64,000 nucleotides of DNA from Mytilus californianus (taxonomy: Eukaryota; Mollusca; Bivalvia; Mytilida; Mytilidae), in assembly GCF_021869535.1 (NCBI RefSeq), contig NW_026262690.1, forward strand, positions 85,977,995 through 86,041,994, given 5' to 3'. The position numbers and the translations under genes are program-made. Positions 45,701-57,687 of this stretch are shown here, piece after piece. The notes beneath the pieces were generated by a model. It was not told where the DNA came from and made no database searches. It was given only the letters and a program-made list of their open reading frames with translations. Each line of letters begins with the position of its first letter. Position 1 is the stretch's first letter.

Positions 45701-48344
45701 TTTCTGTCTTTCTTTGCAGATGTAATTCAACTATTTAGTTGATTGCTTTATATTGTATGCTTTATTACAGATCTCAAATATTTCATTCCCATTAACCTAT
45801 ACTTTTGACCTGGAACAAATTCTTGCATATAATATTTTCTGCACCATTGTAAGTCCTTGAAAATTATAATGAGCTGAATTTGGTATATAATAACATATTG
45901 AGAAGTCGCGTGTATCATATATGAGTTTGGATCTTGCTTACCTACTTTTGAAGTAATAAGGTCTTTGGATTTTAAAAACAATTCATGAAAATGGCCGCTC
46001 TCTTCTCCGTCTTCACTTCTTTTTGCAGATATAAAACTTATATTCGATTAGAAAATTAAAAAGTTGTATTAAGTAGGAACTTTTTTATAATATATTTTTA
46101 TTGAGGATTGATGCCTTATTTTATTCAATCTTGCCTACGACGTCGTCATTTTTACCGTGCCAATACGGCTTTCATACTAGGTTATGACATGTTTCGCTAC
46201 ATGTATCATAGACGTAACAAATTCTATCAATAATCACTGTTACAGTAAAACAAAGAGAAAAAGAATGAAAAGAGAAAGACAAGCTCGTTTTTTTCTGTGT
46301 TTTTAATCAAATTCAACCATTAATGTAAGACAATTAGGCCTGACCTTACAAAAATGCAAATGATCGTGTTTTTTAAAACTTATTATGCTCTTTATTTCGT
46401 ACAAATCCATTCCGTCTGTACAATACGCCCCAATAGTGAACATAATATGCATCTTGAAATTTAAAAAAAAAAATACTGCCGTCAAAGACGAAATACGCGA
46501 CGTTTATATCGTTTTCAGGGTAAAGTGAAATCGACCATTTTCATTTTGTCAATTACATAACGAAAGAAAATCACGTTGTTTCCCATGTATCCAAACGAGT
46601 AACTTTTCATGTCTCAAAGGTGTTTTAAAAAAGAAACGTGAACCTAAAAAATCGTTCAAACGAGAACTATTTGATTTTTTTAGAAAAAAAAAATCATTAT
46701 CTTTTCATTATAAAACTTCTTAACAAGATTTTCTACATCGAATAACTGAGATAGTATTATAAATGAACTATGTAAGAAGATAAATATTTAAACTTGTGAA
46801 AACCAAGTTATTCCTACAGTTAATCCTAATAAATTAAAAAATGATCTTAAAAATAATTTGTTTAGTCTTTTATTAAGTTGCTTGGGGCAAAAATGGTATT
46901 TTGAATATGGATTGATACGTTGATTGGTTTCTTCTATTTTATCGGGTTGCCTAGACCCATATCAATTAATTTTAAAACAAACACAAAAATCATCATATTC
47001 GGAAAATTTCATTGTTTTGTTTCGAAATGTGTTTGTTTAGGACAAGATCAAATCAAAATATGCAAATTGTATTCAAAAATACATCTTACAAGGTCCATAT
47101 AGTATGTTCAAGTTGTGTCAAACTCTGTTGTCGAGATGCTGTCTCAAAGACGCATACTCCTCATATGTCTTTTCTAAATCAAACTTGCAAAAACGTAGAC
47201 TGCATTTTTGTTTCCCCTATATGAATTAATATTCTAACCAAAAAAAAAGGGATTGATAAATCACCCGAAAAATCTGAATTCATTTTTTTTTTATATATTT
47301 TCTATCTTTGCTATAATTTATACCAACTATATTTGTATTCCCTCACGTATTTAGGTTCGTTTAATGTACAGTGTTCGTCGCTATGTACTTTCGTTCTGCT
47401 ACAGCTGCATCTGCAACTGATCCAGTAATCAAATAAATACCCACGGACTTTGTTATTTTTATTTAGTAGCTCGTGGTATTGAATTTACTATGGTAAAGAG
47501 CGAAACATTTGCTCCCAAGGTCCCTCGAATGTGTTATCACCATATGAGACGTATCACCACATTTGCACATATAACGTATTGACCTCGTCAAAAGTCCATA
47601 ATTGATAAATAATCTTACTCATGGGGTTGGATTGTTTCATATACATTCAGTATGAATCAAAGGAGATGTATAGTATACACCCATGAGAAAGCAGTCCAAC
47701 GATTATTATTTCTTATCATTTCATCATGTCATGTTTTTCTCTGTTCATGACGTCTTTACTTGAAATCCATTGGATGTGTACTGATTGATTCTTTTTCTGG
47801 GAAACATCATTTATTGTGTGTCTATTTAATATGTCAATCTCTAAATCGTCTGTTAATGTATTGTTTTTAGGAAGTTCTCATTGGTTCTATCTTGATATCT
47901 ATCTTTTATATTTCTATAACATGAAATTTGAAATTCACGAAGAAAAGAACAGTTATAAACACATTTTCTTCTAAAGGTTGAGTTAACTGTCTAGTCAGTT
48001 ATTTGTCGCTTCACTTTGCAGTTGGGGGTAAATCTGCTCAATAATTGCAACATTAAATAAATGATTTTGTAAAATTTTGCATCCAATGACATCGTTAAAT
48101 ATTGAATAATCGAAACCGAACACGGAATCTTTAATCATTATATATACCTGGTTTCGTTCTATTTTCTAAGATGTAAGTTTAAAAAAAAAACTCGAAAAAG
48201 AAATCTACATAGTATTATAGTACAATGACATCTTATTCATATACATGTACTAGTGAAGTTTAAAATAATCTTCTATCAAATTTGAAAGTTTTAACCTTAC
48301 ATTACGTTGAACCAGATACAATATTGATATTATATGAATGAAGA
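45701..48344. other. Non-coding, nothing recognised
   Basis: 2.6 kb without a convincing gene. Short frames (45748, 46303, 46920, 47012) have no motif, and no repeat could be assigned. Confidence 0.4.
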
Positions 48345-48500
48345 ACATCAGGGTATACGCCAATGAGACAGCAACCCAATGACAAAAATAAACAAAAGAC
48401 ATTCACAGGGCATCATACAGTTATTAACATTAGACATGTGACATGGATGGAGAGTTGTCTCATTGGCACTCATACCACATCTTCTTATATCTATGTGTCT
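48345..48500. repeat. Two head-to-head scraps of the 'GCCAATGAGACAAC' repeat
   Basis: Plus-strand CGCCAATGAGACAGCAACCC (48359-48378) faces a minus-strand scrap (48440-48498) whose reverse complement matches about 47 bases of 13291-13340 without a visible mismatch. Confidence 0.65.
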
Positions 48501-48902
48501 ATACAATATGTCAAGCTCTCAATTGACCCGTGTCTATAAAAATAAATAATTTATTTTAAATCAATGAGTTTAACGCCCGAAGTAGCGACTAGCGTTTCTC
48601 AAAAATTCATTCTTTTGTTGATTGTGTAATCTGTACGAGTTTTACGACGTCGAATTATACTGTTATACTGGCGGTGCCATACATTGCAACAAACATTAGG
48701 AACTGCCATTCGAAATTTTATTCCGTATTACAGTTGTAGTAATTTGTCTTTAGTATGAAAAGGATAAAACTGTGAAATATTGATATGCCGCAGAGTGAAG
48801 ATTTATTTTGAATACAGTTTCTCGTCATACAATCTGGGGAAACATGTATTCTTTTAAATTATATAAAATAGTTCCCCACAATTACAACAACACATTAGGA
48901 TA

Positions 48903-50533
48903 AGACAAAAGACAATCACTAAGGCGGTTCATGACGGGAGAGGCAAATGAACATGTTTCCGGGAGATCTTAACCTTCCAGATAAAAGACAACTACTAAAT
49001 GAAGTTCATGACGGGAAAGACAAATGAACATGTTTCCGGGAGATCTCAACCTTCAAGACAAAAGACAACCACTAAGTAGGTTCATGACGGAAGAAGCAAA
49101 TGAACATGTTTCCAGGAGATCTCAACCTTCCAGACAAAAGACAACCACTAAGGAAGTTCATGACGGGAGAAGCAAGTGAACATGTTTCCGGTAGATCTCA
49201 ACCTTCCAGACAAAAGACAACCACTAAGGAAATTCATGACGGGAGAGGCATATGAACATGTTTCCGGTGGACCTCAACCTCTTTCAAGACAAAAGACAAC
49301 CACTAAGGAGGTTCATGTCGGGGGGTGGGGGGGGGGGGGGGGGGGGGGGTGTGACAAGTTTCTAAGATATCTCAACCTCCAAGACAAAATACAACCACTA
49401 AGGAGGGTAATGACGGGAGAGGTAAATGAACATGTTTCCGGTAGATCTCAACCTTCAAGACAAAAGACAACCACTAAGGAAGTTCATGACGGGAGAAGCA
49501 AGTGAACATGTTTCCGGTAGATCTCAACCTTCCAGACAAAAGACAACCACTAAGGAAATTCATGACGGGAGACGCATATGAACATGTTTCCAGTGGATTT
49601 CAACCTCCTTCAAGACAAAAGACAACCACTAAGGAGGTTCATGTCGGGGAGGGGAGGGGGGGCAAATGAACAAGTTTCTAAGATATCTCAACCTCCCATA
49701 CAAAAGACAACCACTAAGGAGGGTAATGACGGGAGAGGCAAATGAACATGTTTTCGGGAGATCTCAACCTTCCAGACAAAAGACAATCACCAAGGAGGTT
49801 CATGTCGGAGAGACAGATGAACATGTTTCTAGTAGACCTCAACCTTCAAGACAAAAGACACCCACATATGAGGTTCGTGGCGGGAGAGGCAAATAAACAA
49901 GTTTCTGAGAGATCTCAACCTCCCAGACAAAAGACAACCACTTAGGAGGTTCATGGCGGGAAAGCCAAATGAACAACTTTCTGGGAGATCTCAACCTCCC
50001 AGACAAAAGACAACGACTAAGGAGGTTCATGGCGAGAGAGGCAAATGAACAAGTTTCTAAGATATCTTAACCTCCCAGACGAAAGACAACCACTAAGGAG
50101 GGTAATGATGGGAGAGGCAAATGAACATGTTTTCGGGAGATCTCAACCTTCCAGACAAAAGAAAACCACTAAGGAGGTTCATGGCGGGAGAGGCAAATGA
50201 ACAAGTTTCTTGGAGATCTTAAACTTCCAGACAAAAGACAACAACTAAGGAGGTTCATGGCGGGAGAGGCAAATGAACAAGTTTCTGGGAGATCTCAACC
50301 TCCTAGACAAAAAGACACCCACTAAGGAGGTTCATGGCGGGAGAGGCAAATGAACAAGTTTCTGGGAGATCTCAACCTCCCAGACAAAAGACAACAACTT
50401 AGGAGGTTCATGGCGGGAGAGGCAAATGAACAAGTTTCTGGGAGATCTCAACCTCCCAGACAAAAGACAACCACTAAGGAGGTTCATGACGGGAGTGGCA
50501 AATAAACATGTTTCCGGGAGATCTCAATCTTCC
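48903..50533. repeat. 76-bp minisatellite, about 21 units, with higher-order structure
   Basis: The unit reads AGACAAAAGACAACCACTAA, then GGAGGTTCATGRCGGGAGA, then GGCAAATGAACAWGTTTCYG, then GGAGATCTCAACCTYCC. Variant units recur in blocks: the series beginning AGAAGCAAGTGAAC starts at 49169 and 49495 (period 326), and the CTAAGATATCTCAACC / AGGGTAATGA pair recurs near 49675 and 50055. One unit is expanded by an almost pure G run (about 49319-49349). As 76 is not a multiple of three, long open frames crossing the array switch reading frame at each unit. They are chance frames, not genes. Confidence 0.9.
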
Positions 50534-51799
50534 AACTTATTCATACATACTGGCTTCCTTTTGGAAAACATCAGTCAACTTACCAATGTGTCTTACTTTT
50601 TACAGGCATGACACGATTGTAATCCTCGATGGTAAATAGGAACAATGAGTATCAAGGGTATACACTGAATAAAGAGGGATACCAAGTTTCACTCTTACAT
50701 TGTTTGCTTATGGACGACGATATTTGCCAAGATAAACTACAAGTCTCACTTTAAAAATGTTCAAAGACTAAATGAATCTGTTGTAAAGGTTACATTTTTA
50801 TTCCATTTCTCAATAAAGCTAAATCTTTACAATATAATGAAGATGTGTCTACATCTTTTCCTCTGAACAATAACAGCCCTAGCAAAAATATTACTTTCTA
50901 AATTCCCACGATCACTTCTTTTAACCTTTCAACTGTGACATGTGTTTCTATCATTTCTCACTCCTATTATAGATGAAACCAAATTAACACTTAAGTGCAC
51001 TCGCCACAGGCACAAGGACACATGCTTTGGTTATCCTATTTTTTTTAATCGACTTACCCTCTTTTTGATATACTTACTGTATTTTGGAAAACATTATACA
51101 CGTGAAATTACAGATAAAAAAATTCTCAATTGAAGTTAGACATAATTTGACACAACAAAATATAACTTTCAATTTATGACCGATAAAAATTCGAGCATTG
51201 GGAACAGTCGAAATAGACAAAAAAAAAATCATTGCACTTCATTTCAACATGTCAAGTTATTACGACAGCATTTTTTGTATTCAACGATATCCCTATAAAC
51301 ACACTTTATTTTGTATTACAGGATGCCGCATCGATTCATTCGATTATATTTTGTCTTTTCCAGACAGCCTTTTATATATAACTATCCTGTTAGAAAGCTT
51401 TATTTGATGTTTCAATCCAACATTAAATTGATCTAGATTAAATCGTGACAGCTTCATTTCAAATCAAATAGCAACACCTTAATGTTTTTACAATATGAAC
51501 ATCATTCTTTTTTCCGATTGTATAATCTTAAATGACTTTTACGAGATCGGAGAGTACTGTTTGGCAGTGCAAGAAGTTGAACAACACAACTAATCATGTT
51601 ATTTGTAAATTATATCAAGCATTGTAGCTACACGAGAAACTATGTTCACTTTCAATGTCTGATCACTATACAGTTATCTTGTTAAACTTAAAGCATTTTT
51701 TTCTTCGGTATATAAAGAACACTCAAATAGTCAACCTTTGGACAGTTGTAAACCAAACATGAAATTGAATATTCAGGAGACTATATAACATACTGTGTT
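50534..51799. other. Non-coding, nothing recognised
   Basis: Short frames (50942, 51198) without motifs; no repeat assigned. Confidence 0.35.
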
Positions 51800-51895
51800 T
51801 TCTGTGTAATGCTTTGTTATTTTTGTTCGTCTTTTCGTCTTTTTAATTTTTGGCCATTGTGTTGTCTGTTTTATTGGACTTTCAATTGCCACCTT
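51800..51895 (+). repeat. Scrap of Penelope-like 3' tail
   Basis: TTTGTTCGTCTTTTCGTCTT and TTTTTGGCCATTGTGTTGTC resemble the far end of the tail (20640-20690). Confidence 0.5.
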
Positions 51896-52369
51896 TGTAG
51901 TGGGAAGATAATGTATATATAATCTATAGAATAACCTTCTTATATAGTTTTGGTTTGAAATGGAAACATCCTTCTGTAAACTGTTTTGTTAATTACTAAA
52001 CTTTTATCATCAACATTTGTCAACGTTGCTGTTGTGAGTCGTGGTTAGTCATTCATAAATAGTTCAGAAACACACCAAAGGATTGTTCCACTCTTTTAAG
52101 TATCCGCAAGACGCTATCATACTATGAACTTTAGTAAAGCGTGAATGTCCTGTTGTGAAATAAACAAAATTAGGCCTACCTCTTTTTCTTATTATTCCTT
52201 ATTGCTGTTGATATGGTGTACAGTCTGGATTTAAAAGCTGCATATAAATTTTTTACCATAATGATGTCTGGGAATTTTGTTATAAATGCTGCAAAGTTTA
52301 AATTGTTACAATACAATAATTAATTCATTTAAACTTATTTACGCGTAAACCAATCTTATATCTTATATC

Positions 52370-52560
52370 TTATCAAAAGTTTACCTTAGGTGGATTTCGC
52401 TATTCTTTTCATGTTATTTTGGTCATAAAGCTCCCCAGGTATTCAATTATGTATGACTTCTTGACTTTTTTAGCTTGGGCGTTTCTGGTGAAAGTTAATC
52501 CAGAAAAGCGCGTCGGACAGACCAAATTTAAAAGTGTTATTTTGATATTCATTAACATTA
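52370..52560 (-). repeat. Dispersed repeat 'AACGCTCAAAGCC', reverse copy
   Basis: The reverse complement of 52475-52530 (GACGCGCTTTTCTGGATTAA, then CACCAGAAACGCCCAAGCT) matches 34331-34372. Confidence 0.55.
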
Positions 52561-52624
52561 CACTAGGTATCACTAGCTAGTCGAACAGAAATTTCTTAAC
52601 CTTCTTAGCATCTGCATTTTTGTG

Positions 52625-52780
52625 TATTTCGTGCTGCTCAATCTTTAATTTTTTGTGAAGTGTTTAATGAACTTTTGGTTGGTCTCCTCGTCATTCATCT
52701 TTTAGTCGTGGCGTGTCTGTTAATTTTTTGAGTTATGGGTTTTTGATTGCCCACTTGGTGTCTTCTCCCATTTTATAGTA
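52625..52780 (+). repeat. Degraded Penelope-like 3' tail
   Basis: GTGCTGCTCAATCTTTAATT, CGTGGCGTGTCTGTTAATTT and GAGTTATGGGTTTTTGATTG follow the order of the tail's distal half. Confidence 0.5.
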
Positions 52781-53439
52781 CCTATAAAACTGAAATATGA
52801 GTGGCTTGTTCTGCATTGTCTATTAGTTCCTCCATATCGTCTTATTCATCGGTGCAGTACAACTTTTGATATAGCTACATGTACCATAAAAACGAAAAAA
52901 AGACAAAAAACTATTAAAAGAGAAACAAACAAAAAAATCGAATCCAGCTATGTGTAACATGTAAACATTTGTTTGGTCATTTAAAATTATTCTTTATCAA
53001 ATGATTATTAAACTGTAAACTACAGTTTAATAATATCATCTTAACAAAGTCTTGCTATTTATCTTTTCAATTCTTTTCAGTTTATTTTTTTTGTTTTTTT
53101 GTTGTTGTTGTTTTTTTTTTTTTTTATCTCAGTTGTCCGCTTTAAACTATAATTGTGGGGTTTACATTTCTTGATTTTGTTTTTTAAATTACTGTCGTAG
53201 TTTTTCGCAGGTTAACGTCAAAAATAAGATTCGGGGATGCATTGCTTATTCTTTTTTGCTATCCCTTCCAATAAAACTGACCCAGTCTATATGTTTTCAA
53301 ACGTTGTGATAATCAGTTATAAATCAATTCGGAGAATATTGATTAACCTCAACATTAATTTGTTTAAACATACATATAAATATCTTTTCCGAGGCAGAGA
53401 CATTAATTTAAAATCAATTACAAAAAACAAGGAAGGTTG
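52781..53439. other. Non-coding, simple T-rich repeats
   Basis: A GTTGTTGTTGTTTTTT tract at about 53100-53128; otherwise nothing recognised. The 68-codon frame at 53237 has no motif. Confidence 0.35.
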
Positions 53440-53600
53440 TTAAAAGTTATCAAAGGTACCAGGATTATAATTCAATACGCCAAACGCGCGTTTCGTCTAC
53501 ATAAGACTCATTAGTGACGCTCCGATCAAAATAGTTATAAAGCCAAACAAGTACAAAGTTGAAGAGCATTGATGACCCAAAATTCCAAAAGGTTGGGCCA
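53440..53600 (+). repeat. Dispersed mussel-type repeat 'ACGCGCGTTTCGTCTACATA'
   Basis: Contains ACGCGCGTTTCGTCTACATA, GACTCATTAGTGACGCTC and GCCAAACAAGTACAAAGTTG, a sequence I remember as very common in mussel genomes. It is a diverged relative of 34331 and 45541. Confidence 0.65.
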
Positions 53601-53756
53601 AATACGGTTAAGACAGTTACTGTAGTTATACACCTACCATCATATTGTGATAACCCATATTTTAAATGTCGCTACCAAATAAATTATTTTAAAAGATAAA
53701 TTTTAGCAAGAAGTGATGTTTGTTTTCTTGATTTATTTTTATTTTGTTTGTTCAAT

Positions 53757-54066
53757 TGTCGTAACCACAATCCCGTCCTCTTTTCCTCGAATGCTTGTAA
53801 CATCACAGAATGAGATTGATCACCGAATTTGTACTTTCAATAAACAACATGATGGATGCCACATGTGGAGCAGGTCTGTTTACCCTTCCGGAGCACCTGT
53901 GTTCACCCCATTTTTTTCGGTTGGGTTCATGTTGCTCAGTCTATCTGTGGACTTGTTTGTCTTTTCGTCGTATTTTGTTTGGTTTTTTTTTGTCTAACCG
54001 TTGTCAGTTTCTCTTCGACCTATGCGTTTTGAATGTCCCATTTGGTATCTTCAGCCTCTTTTTTAC
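53757..54066 (+). mobile_element. Penelope-like element 3' tail (copy P6), diverged
   Basis: Tail from TTGTCGTAACCACAATCCCG to GGTATCTTCAGCCTC. The outer stem is retained with a compensatory change: CAACATGA (53845-53852) pairs with TCATGTTG (53927-53934), where other copies have CAACACGA and TCGTGTTG. Hydrophobic frames crossing this tail (53713-54184) are by-products. Confidence 0.8.
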
Positions 54067-54569
54067 TGTATCGTATTTGATTCGGCATTATTTCAGATTA
54101 ATGAAAGTTTCATTCCAGTCTCATTTGCGCTTATCTCATATCTTTTGCTTTTACCAATCACTCCTAATTAATATATTATTTTGAAAAATGCACACTGAAT
54201 GTTACAAAGCAGCATCACACATTTATGTTACAGCCATCGAATAGGCTCAGTCCAAATGGTGCAATTCATCGAGCAGTCAATTCTTCTGTATAAGCAGTTT
54301 AATTTTTTTGCAACTTTACTTTAACATAGGTTGTAACTCTTTTGGGCAAAGTTGTCTTAAGACGGATTTAGTGCTTTTTCTGCACTTGATCTTTAGCTTT
54401 AGTGCTTACCATTTTGTGTTTATGTCGGCCACAAAGAAATGGGTATTATACGTTTATACACAATTACTAACACAATTCTATATTAATATTCTTGTAATGG
54501 TTAGAAAATACATCAAATATCACCATTACAAACTTAATCCCAATTTTATATTGTGATTTTAGAAATTTA

Positions 54570-55082
54570 CCTGTGACGTCACTTTTTGTGGCGTTGATAC
54601 ATTCGTGTGACGTACAGTTCATAATTTTATTTTGCTGTTTTTGTGTTGTGTCGTAAATTAATTGTAGGTGGTCGTTGTTATTCTCTGGTTTACATGTTGA
54701 AATGTACTATTATATTATTTATTTATGTATTTCTCTGTCCTGAATGTTCTTACATTTATTTGTACTGTATTCCTGTCACATTATGTCGTCATTTTAGCAA
54801 TTTTTTTAACATTGCCATATAAGCGGGAGGTTTGGCTAGCCATAAAACCAGCACCATTTTTTCTTAAAATGTCTTGTACCAAGTCAGGAATATTGCAGTT
54901 TTTATCACATAGTCCGTTTCTATGTATGTTGGCGTTTGTTTTTGTAGCAGATTCAGTATTTCTGTTGTGCCGTATTGTTTCCTCTTATAGTTGATGTGTT
55001 TCCCTTAGTTTTAGTTTCTGACCCGGATTTGTTTCGGTTAATTCGATTTATGACTATTGAACAGCGGTATACTACTATTGTC
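54570..55082 (+). repeat. Retroelement 3'-tail family 3, plus strand
   Basis: Contains TTACCTGTGACGTCAC, AGGTGGTCGTTGTTATTCTC, GCCATAAAACCAG, TTGTACCAAGTCAGGAATAT and ends GAACAGCGGTATACTACT. The same end occurs as a scrap at 12475-12545, and the AAAACCAG...ACCAAGTCAGGAATAT part is shared with family 2 (6817; 60960). It is the 3' part of a reverse-transcribed element family as I remember it from bivalves. No RT coding is recognisable just upstream. Confidence 0.6.
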
Positions 55083-55412
55083 TTTATTTATTTTGATTGA
55101 ATAATTGTTGTTTGCTAAACAAATATTTCATGCGTAATCATCACGAGAACAAATGCACACATGAGTCATCAACATCAATAGGGATGTATAATTTTAAAGA
55201 AATTTGAAAAGAACGCAAAATCTGTAGTTTTCAATGAGGTGTTTGCATAGACTGCTGTTTGTTTGTTTGTCTGTTCGTATATATTTTCTTTTAGGGGGGC
55301 GGGGGTATTGATCAATGGATGTCAATTAATAACAACCAATCAATCAATCTTTTTTGTGTTTCTTCGTCTTATGGGTTTTGCACCTTTCTCCCTTTTATAA
55401 AAATCAGTTAAG

Positions 55413-56160
55413 AACCAGAGGCTCCAAGAAGCCTGTACCACTCACCTGACATTTTTCCTTTGCTGATGAATTTTGCTGGATCAAATTTTATCCATTCATT
55501 ATGATTTTCAAGGTAATAAGCGAAATTAAAAAATAGGGTACAAATTGTGATTAACAGACAACAGGTCGATTGAAAATGTTATTCATAATGACGTATTCGT
55601 AAATCTTATGTTGCTGATCATTTTTGCTGTTAAAAGTGTAGTTCAATCTATCATAGTATTAAAGATATCAGTTCAGAAACACTAAATTGGCCGAAAATCA
55701 TCATTCAAAGGTTAATAACTCGTGTATTGAGTCACGCTGGTGATTTGGGTTATGTTAACTTATTTGTAGATCTTATTTAGCTTATCATTTTTGCGATTTA
55801 TTTTTCTCTCTATCTACTACAGTTTCCCCAAACAAAACAAAAAAATGGTTATAAAAGTCATTTAAGGACAACAACTCCAATATGGAGATGACTGACGATT
55901 TCCACCATTTTTTACTCGTTTGCTGATCTTATTTTGCTGTTAATTTTAGCTATTTACAAGTTGTCCATCTACCATGGTTTCCACAAAAAACAAAAATGGG
56001 TAAACATTTCATTCAATTACTCAAAATAGAGTGTCGACCTGTTGATTTCACAGTTTTGACTTATTTTGGGATCTTATTTTGCTGATCTTTTTTTTTCCTT
56101 TATACAGTTTCTTACCATCTACAGTAACTATAGTTTCTGCAAAAAAAGGCCGCTAAATCT
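55413..56160 (-). repeat. GGCCCAAAGGGCC-family element, diverged minus-strand copy
   Basis: The 3' hairpin (AGGCT at 55419-55423 with AGCCT at 55430-55434) and repeated internal phrases such as GTTAACTTATTTGTAGATCTTA and TTTGCTGATC are the reverse complement of the plus copy's AAGTAAGWTCTACAAATAAG region. At least three diverged internal units are present. Confidence 0.65.
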
Positions 56161-56194
56161 TGGTAAAAATCATCATTCTGAGACAATTACTCCT

Positions 56195-56375
56195 ATAAAG
56201 GCGAAGGGGTTACCCTTGTCCGTCCGTATGTCTGTTCGTATGTGTGCTTCCCAAAATTAGTTTCCGTTCTCTAACTTTTATAGTTTGCCTCAGCCAAATG
56301 TTATGAAACGTATACTCAATGCTCATTACCACAAAACACAGATCACGTTCAAATTTGGGTGGCATTTGTAAGCGG
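56195..56375 (+). repeat. Dispersed repeat 'GTCCGTCCGTATGTC...CCAAATGTTATGAAACG'
   Basis: CTTGTCCGTCCGTATGTCTG, TGCCTCAGCCAAATGTTATG and CATTACCACAAAACACAGAT form a repeat that I remember as widespread in molluscs. Non-coding. Confidence 0.55.
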
Positions 56376-56493
56376 GCCATTATGTGTGTCCCATGGACAC
56401 ATTCTCTATTTATTTTGCTGTAGTTATGTTCACTATAGTACAGATTTAACATGTGCTACGGGATATTTTATCAATGCTATCTTGAATAGCGAA

Positions 56494-56875
56494 AAATGTC
56501 AACGAATGAAAATAAGCAAGTGTATCTTTTAGTGTATTCAGATATCTGACAGATATAATTCATTATATGACGAATTTGATCAGTTCAAAGATTGGGATCA
56601 AACATCTGTGGAATTAACGTGTATGATAGCTTGAGGTCATTTCATTGATTGTCCAACCATTTTGTAACTAAGATGTTCACTTTGTTGTGTGTGCTTAAAT
56701 CGAATGTTATTTGATAAAATTAAGGGTTTTTTGTCCTGATATTTATACATGTTAATTCCACAGATGTTTGATCCCAATCTTTGAACTGATCAAATTCGTC
56801 ATATAATGAATTATATCTGTCAGATATCTGAATACACTAAAAAATACACTTGCTTATTTTCATTCATTGACATTT
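56494..56875. repeat. Long inverted repeat: 131-bp arms, 120-bp spacer
   Basis: Arm 1 (56494-56624) and arm 2 (56745-56875) are reverse complements with 3 mismatches by eye. The arm sequence is related to the segment B/D text at 23785-23900 and 59425-59540 (AAGTGTATCTT and ATCAAACATCTGTGG). Transcribed RNA would fold into a long duplex. No coding frame. Confidence 0.9.
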
Positions 56876-57592
56876 AGTATTTTAAGGTTTCTTATTTCAT
56901 AGTCTGCATGATATTTGAACTATTAGCGTAACTAAATTTGGCTATATACTTTTCGAAACTAAAAACAGGTCCTATGACTTCCTTGTACGTGAACACCTGT
57001 TTTTCAACAAATTGTGATCAGAGTTATACGAAAATGAGAGTTTTGAATGGTTTCTGTGTTACGACAATAAGTTAAAATGATGTTTTTAGAAAGGGAAACT
57101 AATTCGAAATATTCTCTTTCTCATATAAAACCGAAATTCGAGAAACAACTTTTACCAAAAAATAACAGATGTTGTACGACTTTACCCCCAGCAGAGCTAC
57201 AGAAAAACAGTACATTAACGGGTGTTACACGGACACTTTTTAGATGATACACGGACATTTTTTAGTTGTTACACTGACACTTTTTATGAATAGAATCACT
57301 CGTGCATGATCAGTGAGTTCATGGGCACTTTAAATTTCAATTAGATTTGAACTTTTTGTTTCACCGACATATTTCCTGTCTTTTTTATTAAAATATTTAC
57401 GTTGGCATCAATAACTATATCTTTGTCAAACAATTCCCGTATATTACTATTCATATCAGTACACTTAGGGATTGACCATTTAACTTCAAAAGGGGGGTTA
57501 TGGTATTTTCCTAAAAAAATATTCTGATCCCCAATTTTATGAGAACAAATATATTGTGGTCAAGCAGATGACAAAATAATGTTCTGCACTCA
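56876..57592. other. Non-coding; short ACACGGACA repeats
   Basis: GTTACACGGACACTTTTTAG and two variants repeat at 57225-57290. No gene. Confidence 0.35.
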
Positions 57593-57687
57593 GTTTCACA
57601 AAAAAACTTACGACTAAGATTGATCGTAAGTATACTGAATTGTTCATGACTTACGATCAATCTTAGTCGTAAGGTTTTCTGTGAAAC
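57593..57687. mobile_element. 95-bp foldback MITE
   Basis: Left arm GTTTCACA...CTTACGACTAAGATTGATCG (57593-57632) and right arm (57647-57687) are inverted. The inner 24 bases are perfectly complementary and the outer GTTTCACA/TGTGAAAC ends also pair. The loop is about 15 bases. Known as a common short hairpin element in molluscs, from memory. Confidence 0.75.

Noticed and set aside
49176..49896. Several overlapping open frames of 60-109 codons
   Set aside because: They are reading frames through the 76-bp minisatellite, switching frame each unit; not genes.
48903..50533. Possible CRISPR-like array
   Set aside because: Units are contiguous and nearly identical with no unique spacers, and the genome is eukaryotic.
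53713..54184. Hydrophobic open frames resembling membrane proteins (also 24544-24792, 23308-23583)
   Set aside because: They lie in T-rich Penelope-like 3' tails or related tail sequence and follow the tail, not a protein family.
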